This document shows, one piece after another, positions 5,827-10,979 of a DNA stretch of 10,979 bases. How positions within the stretch are numbered: position 1 is the first letter of the stretch; the number at the start of each line of letters is the position of its first letter. The position numbers and the translations under genes are program-made. The stretch spans positions 1 to 10,979 of the forward strand of contig JAFITR010000041.1 of NCBI GenBank assembly GCA_017116025.1, read 5' to 3'. The notes under the pieces were generated by a model. That model was given only the letters and a program-made list of their open reading frames with translations. It made no database searches and had not been told where the DNA came from. This DNA is from Simkania negevensis. GTDB taxonomy: Bacteria; Chlamydiota; Chlamydiia; Chlamydiales; JAFITR01.

Positions 5827-7662
5827 GTGGAAGGTACATTAACAATTCATAGTGAAAATATTCTGCCCATCATCAAAAAGTGGCTCTATTCTGAACGGGA
5901 TATTTTTGTTAGAGAGCTTGTGTCGAATGCATGTGATGCGGTGACTAAGCTGGCTCTTTTGAAAGACCAGGGCGTGGTGTCGTTGAAAGAAGATGCTGTT
6001 TTTAAGGTGGATGTAGCGATCGACAAAGAGAACAAGACGATTACTTTTAGCGATACAGGGATAGGGATGGATGCCGGTGAGGTGGAGAAGTATATTGCGC
6101 AAATCGCCTTTTCTGGTGCTCAGGATTTTGCTGAAAAATATCAGTCAAACAACTCTGAAGAGCAGTTTATCGGCCATTTTGGGTTGGGCTTTTTCTCTTC
6201 TTATATGGTTGCAGACAATGTAGAGATCCAAACACTTTCGTATAAAGAAGATGCACAACCTGTCCGCTGGCTGTGCGATGGCTCTTCTCAATACCGCCTG
6301 GAGGAAGGCAAGCGGACAGAACACGGCACAGATGTGATTCTTCATATCAATGAAGATAGCAAAGAATTTCTAGATCACGCTCGCTTGCAACAACTCCTTT
6401 CACACTACTGTTCTTTTATCTCTTCCCCTATTTTTTTGAATGGGAATCAGATCAATGTAAAAGAGCCTCTGTGGCTTAAGCCCGCCACAGAGTGTACAAG
6501 GGAAGAGTATATCGATTTCTATCGCCAGCTCTACCCTTTTGAAGAAGAACCTCTCTTTTGGGTACACCTGAGTGTTGACTATCCTTTTCATCTTAAGGGG
6601 ATTCTCTACTTCCCCAAGACGAACAAAGATTTCGATCCGAACAAAAGCTGCGTCAAGCTCTATTGCAATAGAGTTTTTGTCTCCGACAACTGCAAGGATT
6701 TGATCCCTCCCTACCTTGCGATGTTAAAAGGGGCGATCGATAGCCCTGACATCCCTCTGAATGTCTCCAGAAGCTATTTGCAGATGGACCGCACCGTTCG
6801 TACCCTTGCTACGCATATATCCAAGAAAGTGTCAGACCGTCTGACAGCGCTATATCGAAGTGAAAAGGAGTCGTTTATTTCCTGGTGGCCCGACATCGAA
6901 GTGATCGTTAAGCTTGGCATTCTCCAAGACGAAAAGTTCTATGAGAGGGTCAAGGGCGTTCTTTTGTGGTTGACAACGGAAGGCGAGTGGACGACCCTCG
7001 AAGAGTATTTGGAAAGAAATAGAAAGAAGACATCGGGCAAGGTTTTCTATACTACAGGGGATAAACAGGTCGGACATGTCCTCGATGTTTACAAAGAAAA
7101 AGAGATAGAAGTTCTGTGTAGCACAACTCCTATCGATACAGCACTGATGGGCTTTTTGGAGTCCAAGCTTACACAAACAAAGTTCCAGCGTATCGACGGA
7201 GCGATCGAAGAATCGATACTCGATGCGTCAAAAGAGAAGAACCTTCTTGATGCTGATGGGCGGTCGGAATCGGCTCGTATTGCCGATATGGTCCGTAAGA
7301 TGTTAGATATTAAGGATCTCGATGTGTCTGCCAAAAGCTTGGCAACGAAAAGCCTTCCAGGTTTCTTGATGATTGATGAAGAACAGCGTCGTATGCGCGA
7401 TTACCTGGCGATGAGAGAGGTCAGAGGAGGGGAAGCTTCGATGTTTCCTGCCAAGAAAACGTTTGTTGTGAATACCAACAGCCCTTTGATTGAGTCAGTA
7501 TATGCGTTACATACTAAGGATCCAGAGCTGGCTAAAGAGCTCATTGTTGAGGCGTATCAGCTTGCTCTGCTGTCGCAAAAGGAGATACAACCTCACGACT
7601 TGAATGCTTTGATCACGCGCACACATCAGCTCCTCGAAAAACTTGCCGCCCAGTCCCTATGA
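5827..7662 (+). CDS. htpG: Molecular chaperone HtpG (bacterial Hsp90)
   Basis: HtpG is an ATP-driven cytoplasmic dimeric chaperone that remodels client proteins, often with DnaK. The 611-residue product is full length (E. coli about 624). The GHKL ATPase domain shows R-E-L-V-S-N-A-C-D-A (Glu30, Asn34, Asp37), D-T-G-I-G-M (Asp76), G-H-F-G-L-G-F (116-122) and G-T-D-V (167-170). The middle domain has the catalytic-loop Arg315 in N-V-S-R-S-Y-L-Q. The C-terminal dimerisation region is about 500-611. All ATPase residues I can check are intact. It lies 36 bases after the symporter stop with no convincing promoter between, so read-through is likely. No CIRCE-type inverted repeat is seen upstream, so HrcA control is not supported. 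A long structured region follows the stop. As I recall Chlamydia proper lacks htpG, so its presence would favour an environmental chlamydial lineage. Confidence 0.96.
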   Translation: MEGTLTIHSENILPIIKKWLYSERDIFVRELVSNACDAVTKLALLKDQGVVSLKEDAVFKVDVAIDKENKTITFSDTGIGMDAGEVEKYIAQIAFSGAQDFAEKYQSNNSEEQFIGHFGLGFFSSYMVADNVEIQTLSYKEDAQPVRWLCDGSSQYRLEEGKRTEHGTDVILHINEDSKEFLDHARLQQLLSHYCSFISSPIFLNGNQINVKEPLWLKPATECTREEYIDFYRQLYPFEEEPLFWVHLSVDYPFHLKGILYFPKTNKDFDPNKSCVKLYCNRVFVSDNCKDLIPPYLAMLKGAIDSPDIPLNVSRSYLQMDRTVRTLATHISKKVSDRLTALYRSEKESFISWWPDIEVIVKLGILQDEKFYERVKGVLLWLTTEGEWTTLEEYLERNRKKTSGKVFYTTGDKQVGHVLDVYKEKEIEVLCSTTPIDTALMGFLESKLTQTKFQRIDGAIEESILDASKEKNLLDADGRSESARIADMVRKMLDIKDLDVSAKSLATKSLPGFLMIDEEQRRMRDYLAMREVRGGEASMFPAKKTFVVNTNSPLIESVYALHTKDPELAKELIVEAYQLALLSQKEIQPHDLNALITRTHQLLEKLAAQSL

Positions 7663-7685
7663 GTACTAGTAGGACAGGGCGCTAG

Positions 7686-7777
7686 GCAGGGCGATTTTAC
7701 CAAAAGGAACTTGATGGTGAGTGTTCATTGAGAACCATCAATCAATACATCTTGATTATCAAAATCGCTCTGCTTTT
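7686..7777 (+). other. Long-range stem enclosing smaller hairpins; terminator or structured leader candidate
   Basis: GCAGGGCGATTTT (7686-7698) pairs with AAAATCGCTCTGC (7761-7773): 13 pairs, one of them G-T, and a G-T and an A-T more can be added outside. Inside, TTGATGGT (7711-7718) pairs with ACCATCAA (7734-7741), and AATCAA (7740-7745) with TTGATT (7752-7757); the two inner stems share two bases, so one must shorten or they compete. A run of four T follows (7774-7777). It could be the htpG terminator with an unusual branched shape, a small RNA, or a processed leader. It matches no riboswitch that I recognise. Confidence 0.4.
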
Positions 7778-7801
7778 GACCCGAAGAAGAGGATAGGTGT
7801 T

Positions 7802-7830
7802 TTGACAAAATAGGTTTGAGTTCCTATCGT
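7802..7830 (+). promoter_or_regulatory. Sigma70-type promoter of trkA-trkH
   Basis: TTGACA at 7802-7807, 17-base spacer, then TATCGT at 7825-7830 (4 of 6). Transcription would start near 7837, leaving about 29 bases before ATG 7866. The motif ATAGG occurs as direct copies at 7793-7797 and 7810-7814 and inverted (CCTAT) at 7823-7827, overlapping the promoter. Confidence 0.65.
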
Positions 7831-7865
7831 CATGCTTTAGTCGTTTGACATTGTGTGCGCTGTTA

Positions 7866-9227
7866 ATGAATATCGTGATTGTTGGAGCGGGAGTGTTGGG
7901 CTCCTATGTGGCGAAGGTATTGTCTCAAGAGGGGCATAATATCATTATCGTTGATAAAGACCCTCATCGATTGAGCGAGATCTTTCATACGATCGACGTC
8001 GCTATTCACGAAGGTTCTGGCTCTGACTGGCGTGTTTTAGAAGAATTAACAGACCTTGAGCCTGACCTTTTTATCTCGTTAACAGACTCTGATGAAACGA
8101 ACCTTGCTGCTTGTACGATAGCGAAAAATTTGGGATATAAGCAGACGGTAGCAAGCATTAGGGCAACAGAATACCTTGACACGTCACGCCTCGATTTCAA
8201 CAGCCTTTTCTATGCTGACCATCTCATCTGTCCCGACCTGATTGTTGCCCAAGAAATTTTTCGCAATATTGGTGCCATAGACTTTGGTAGCAGTACGGTG
8301 GGTACGTTTGCCAATGGAGCGGTACAAATTCAATCGCTTGTGATTCCCAACGAATGGGAAGGGAGAGGCAAAGATATGATGCACCTCGCTCTTCCTGAAG
8401 GGGTGATGGTAGGGTTGATTCGCCGGCAGCGTGAAGATGGCGAGCATGAGATCATCTTCCCTCATGGCAAGGACCGACTCCTTCCTGGTGATGAAGTGAC
8501 GTTCGTTGGCGAGACAGAGCAGGTTGTTACCCTTCCTCTATTTTTTGGTATAGCGGAAAAAACGGTTAAAACCGTTGTCATCATAGGCGGTTCTTTGACC
8601 GCGTTGCTCCTGGCGGAAATACTTGTCCGACACGATATCAATGTGCGTTTTATTGATAAAAGCTATCAACGTTGTGAGTTTCTAAGCCGACGTATGCCAA
8701 ATGCGACTATTACCCATCACGATGGGTCGGATACGACGTTTCTGCTAGCTGAACGCATAGATACTTCTGACGTAATCATCACATGTACGCGCCACGATGA
8801 GGTCAATATTCTAGGAGCTCTTACCGCACGGGAGATAGGGTGTAATAACATCATTGCGACGGTAGGAAATATGAGCTATATCCCCATTTTGGAAAAGCTG
8901 GGAGCGCGCCATACCGTGTCGCCTCGTGTCTGCGCAGCAAATGCCATCCGGATGCTTACTAACCCCAACGTCAGTGTGCGTTCGATGTTGACATTGTACG
9001 AAGATAGAGCTCAAATCATCGAAGTAAAGACGGCTTATGATTCTAAAATAGCAGGATTGCCCCTCTCTGATCTGGGGCCGAAGCTTCCTAAAGATTTTCT
9101 GATCTGTGCAATACAGAACAGGGGAAGAATCTTTATTGCCAAGGGGGATCGTATTATCTGCCCCGAAGATACCGTTGTTGTTATTAGTGCTCCGAAACAT
9201 TTTCAAGAGATAGGGAAAATTTTCTGA
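7866..9227 (+). CDS. trkA: Trk potassium uptake regulatory subunit TrkA
   Basis: TrkA is the cytoplasmic ring-forming protein that binds NAD(H) or ATP and gates the TrkH potassium channel. The 453-residue product (E. coli 458) has two RCK halves. The first nucleotide fold opens with G-A-G-V-L-G at 7-12 and has Asp30 at the end of strand 2, followed by T-D-S-D-E-T-N, a family hallmark. A TrkA_C-type domain follows at about 145-225. The second fold reads G-G-S-L-T-A at 241-246, a degenerate version of the usual G-G-G-N-I-G, with its own C-terminal domain at about 370-453. ATG 7866 was chosen because it places the glycine motif at residue 7 as in the family; an in-frame TTG at 7845 would add seven residues upstream of it. 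No clear Shine-Dalgarno is seen. The stop is 3 bases before trkH, so the two are an operon. Confidence 0.94.
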   Translation: MNIVIVGAGVLGSYVAKVLSQEGHNIIIVDKDPHRLSEIFHTIDVAIHEGSGSDWRVLEELTDLEPDLFISLTDSDETNLAACTIAKNLGYKQTVASIRATEYLDTSRLDFNSLFYADHLICPDLIVAQEIFRNIGAIDFGSSTVGTFANGAVQIQSLVIPNEWEGRGKDMMHLALPEGVMVGLIRRQREDGEHEIIFPHGKDRLLPGDEVTFVGETEQVVTLPLFFGIAEKTVKTVVIIGGSLTALLLAEILVRHDINVRFIDKSYQRCEFLSRRMPNATITHHDGSDTTFLLAERIDTSDVIITCTRHDEVNILGALTAREIGCNNIIATVGNMSYIPILEKLGARHTVSPRVCAANAIRMLTNPNVSVRSMLTLYEDRAQIIEVKTAYDSKIAGLPLSDLGPKLPKDFLICAIQNRGRIFIAKGDRIICPEDTVVVISAPKHFQEIGKIF

Positions 9228-9230
9228 GTT

Positions 9231-10883
9231 ATGTTGTATCGTGAAGTATTCCGCGTATTAGGCAGTTACCTCTTTATTCTTGCCCTCGTTTTGCTCGCTC
9301 CCCTTTGTGTATCGATTTACTATCGCTTTGCTGCTTCTCCATATCTTCATCCACAGCCTCATGTTGTTTGGGCATTTGTTGCTACGATAGCCATTACAGT
9401 CGTAATAGGGCTCTTCTTTCGCTATGTTTTGGGCGCGAAGTCGCGCGGGCAAGTTTTTCGACGTGAAGCCCTCCTGGTCGTTGCATGTATCTGGTTCCTT
9501 ACTGCCATTATTGGGGGCCTTCCTTTCTATCTCTCTGGCACACTTGATAATCCGGTGAACGCCTATTTTGAAACAATGTCAGGACTAACTACGACAGGTG
9601 CGTCGGTCATGCAAGCGAAGAAGTATGATCCTGTTACAGGTAAAGAGATACCGATCACCAAAGTGATCTCCGAGAAGCCTTATATTGAATATAGCTTCTA
9701 TGGAACGATCACGCCTGTCAGGGATTCAGAAACGGGGAAAGAGCTCTATACCGGTGTAGAAGCTGTTAGTAAAGGGCTGCTGTTTTGGCGATCGATGACG
9801 CAATGGCTTGGGGGTATGGGCATCGTCGTTCTTTTTGTCGCTATCCTCCCTATCCTTGGTGTTGGAGGCAAGGCTTTGTATCAGGCGGAGGTGCCAGGGC
9901 CTACTAATGAAGCGATTACGCCGCGCATTAAAGAGACTGCGGGGCTGTTGTGGAAGATCTACCTTGGTATCACTATCCTAGAGATTGTTCTTCTCATGGT
10001 AACAAACAGTGAGATGAGCCTGTTCGATGCAACATGTGTGACGTTTTCTACTATCTCTACTGGGGGGTTTTCTGTACATAATGCAAGTATAGCAGGCTAC
10101 CACAACCACGCTACAGAGTGGATTGTCCTCGTGTTTATGATTGTAGGAAGCGTGAATTTTGCGCTCTATTTTTACTGCCTCAAGGGTAAGATCTACCGCT
10201 TATACCAACCAGAATTCCTCATCTATATTGCCTCGCTTGTGATCTTTAGCAGCATAATTATCCGCAACATTGAGGGGACAACGGTTCAGTTGCTCACAGG
10301 GGAAACGGTTCGTACAGGGCTTGCCGATGCCGTGCGTATAGGGGCGTTTCAACTCGTCTCTGCACAGACATCGACGGGGTTCACCACAGCAAATTATAAT
10401 ATCTGGCCGTTCATGAGCCAGGCATTGATGTTGATCACTATGTTCATTGGCGCCATGGCAGGGTCGACGGCTGGAGGGATCAAAATCGTTCGCCATTACA
10501 TGTTGTTTAGGATTGCTTCATTCAAGATAGAGTCTCTATTCAAACCAGAAGCAGTACGACATTTTCGTATTAGCCAGAAGATTGTCGACAAAGATATCGC
10601 GATCACCCTGCTTGTCTACTTTGTCCTTGTTGTTGCTTTTACGACGCTAGGGACTTTCCTGTATATTGCCATCGATGGCATCGACTTGGAAACAGCTTTC
10701 AGCGTCATGACATGCAATATCAACAACATTGGCATGGCCTTCCGTATGGCAGGGCCGACAGAGTCCTTCGCCTTCCTCAGCAACACAGGGAAGCTCTTTT
10801 CTACCCTTTGGATGGTGTTGGGAAGGCTTGAACTGCTCCCTTTACTCATCGTCTTTATCCCCTCCTTCTGGCGCAAGGTATAA
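9231..10883 (+). CDS. trkH: Trk potassium channel subunit TrkH with an extracytoplasmic insertion
   Basis: TrkH is the membrane pore for potassium uptake, gated by TrkA. The 550-residue product has the four pore repeats, with filter glycines in T-T-T-G-A-S (Gly123), S-T-G-G-F-S (Gly278/279), S-T-G-F-T-T (Gly383) and N-N-I-G-M-A (Gly501). The conserved G-L-L-F-W-R-S-M-T-Q-W-L-G-G-M-G block (182-197) is present. It is about 65 residues longer than E. coli TrkH (483). Most of the excess is residues 128-174, between the first filter and that block, on the periplasmic side. This insertion holds two similar stretches 32 residues apart, D-P-V-T-G-K-E-I (133-140) and D-S-E-T-G-K-E-L (165-172), and is rich in Tyr, Lys and Glu. 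ATG 9231 follows the trkA stop by 3 bases, which suggests coupled translation. Confidence 0.95.
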   Translation: MLYREVFRVLGSYLFILALVLLAPLCVSIYYRFAASPYLHPQPHVVWAFVATIAITVVIGLFFRYVLGAKSRGQVFRREALLVVACIWFLTAIIGGLPFYLSGTLDNPVNAYFETMSGLTTTGASVMQAKKYDPVTGKEIPITKVISEKPYIEYSFYGTITPVRDSETGKELYTGVEAVSKGLLFWRSMTQWLGGMGIVVLFVAILPILGVGGKALYQAEVPGPTNEAITPRIKETAGLLWKIYLGITILEIVLLMVTNSEMSLFDATCVTFSTISTGGFSVHNASIAGYHNHATEWIVLVFMIVGSVNFALYFYCLKGKIYRLYQPEFLIYIASLVIFSSIIIRNIEGTTVQLLTGETVRTGLADAVRIGAFQLVSAQTSTGFTTANYNIWPFMSQALMLITMFIGAMAGSTAGGIKIVRHYMLFRIASFKIESLFKPEAVRHFRISQKIVDKDIAITLLVYFVLVVAFTTLGTFLYIAIDGIDLETAFSVMTCNINNIGMAFRMAGPTESFAFLSNTGKLFSTLWMVLGRLELLPLLIVFIPSFWRKV

Positions 10884-10910
10884 GGGACTGCGCTCGGTCG
10901 CAAGCTCCCT
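10883..10910 (+). terminator. Weak hairpin after trkH
   Basis: AGGGA (10883-10887) pairs with TCCCT (10906-10910), and TGCG (10889-10892) with CGCA (10899-10902), around a 6-base loop with a small internal bulge. No T-run follows directly, so it is a poor intrinsic terminator; it may slow 3' decay or be chance. The remaining bases to 10979 show no gene. Confidence 0.3.
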
Positions 10911-10979
10911 CTCTGGCCCGGGGTTTAGGGTGTTAATTTTGCGTCTATTTTTCGCTCCAAAAAACAGATAAGAATGTTG

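Noticed and set aside
7663..7865. A known riboswitch, such as a cyclic-di-AMP element, controlling trkA
   Set aside because: The structured part lies upstream of the predicted trkA promoter and I cannot match it to a known riboswitch consensus.
7845..7873. Second TTGACA (7845-7850) as another trkA promoter
   Set aside because: It has no -10 box at proper spacing and would start transcription inside the coding region.
8811..9206. 131-codon minus-strand frame inside trkA
   Set aside because: No ribosome site or recognisable motif, and it is fully covered by the conserved second half of TrkA.
10729..10971. Plus-strand frame overlapping the trkH end and reaching the window edge
   Set aside because: Most of it is an alternate frame of trkH, and the Ser/Pro-rich product shows no domain or ribosome site.

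Overview
The window most likely comes from a member of the Chlamydiota outside the Chlamydia genus proper (an environmental, amoeba- or animal-associated lineage). The best clue is a minus-strand pair of a four-zinc-finger UvrB/UvrC-motif protein (McsA type) followed by a divergent McsB-type guanido kinase, without ctsR or clpC beside it. This resembles the CT676/CT675 pair of Chlamydia. A CT441-like tail-specific protease and a CT231-like sodium-dependent symporter point the same way. The species cannot be fixed from the sequence. All genes look chromosomal and housekeeping, base composition looks even, and I see no IS element, phage gene, tRNA, rRNA or CRISPR.

Layout. 1-114 is a non-coding tail with short direct repeats. 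115-1705 (minus) is mcsA-mcsB, overlapping by 29 bases. 1706-1877 is a divergent promoter region with a good TTGACA-N17-TATCAT promoter firing right. 1878-3887 (plus) is the periplasmic S41 protease Tsp/Prc. 3894-4214 (minus) is a small secreted protein of unknown function, tail to tail with tsp and only 6 bases away. 4215-4377 is a second divergent promoter region with two inverted repeats. 4378-5790 (plus) is a neurotransmitter:sodium symporter family transporter, followed after 36 bases by htpG (GTG start, 5827-7662). 7663-7865 is an untranslated region with a long stem enclosing smaller hairpins and then a promoter. 7866-9227 and 9231-10883 (plus) are trkA and trkH, three bases apart, which together form a Trk potassium uptake system. 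10884-10979 holds an imperfect hairpin.

How they fit together. Two themes are visible: protein quality control (McsA/McsB, Tsp, HtpG) and cation-coupled membrane transport (Na+ symporter, TrkAH). There is no evidence of a single dedicated system. The three best promoters (before tsp, the symporter and trkA) all have a perfect TTGACA and a 17-base spacer, so they probably use the main sigma factor.

Most notable points. The McsB homologue appears to have lost nearly all catalytic residues of the arginine kinase family and is probably a pseudokinase. TrkH carries an insertion of about 47 residues directly after its first potassium filter, containing a repeated D-x-x-T-G-K-E motif. A potentially structured RNA lies between htpG and trkA. 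The small secreted protein beside tsp is an orphan.
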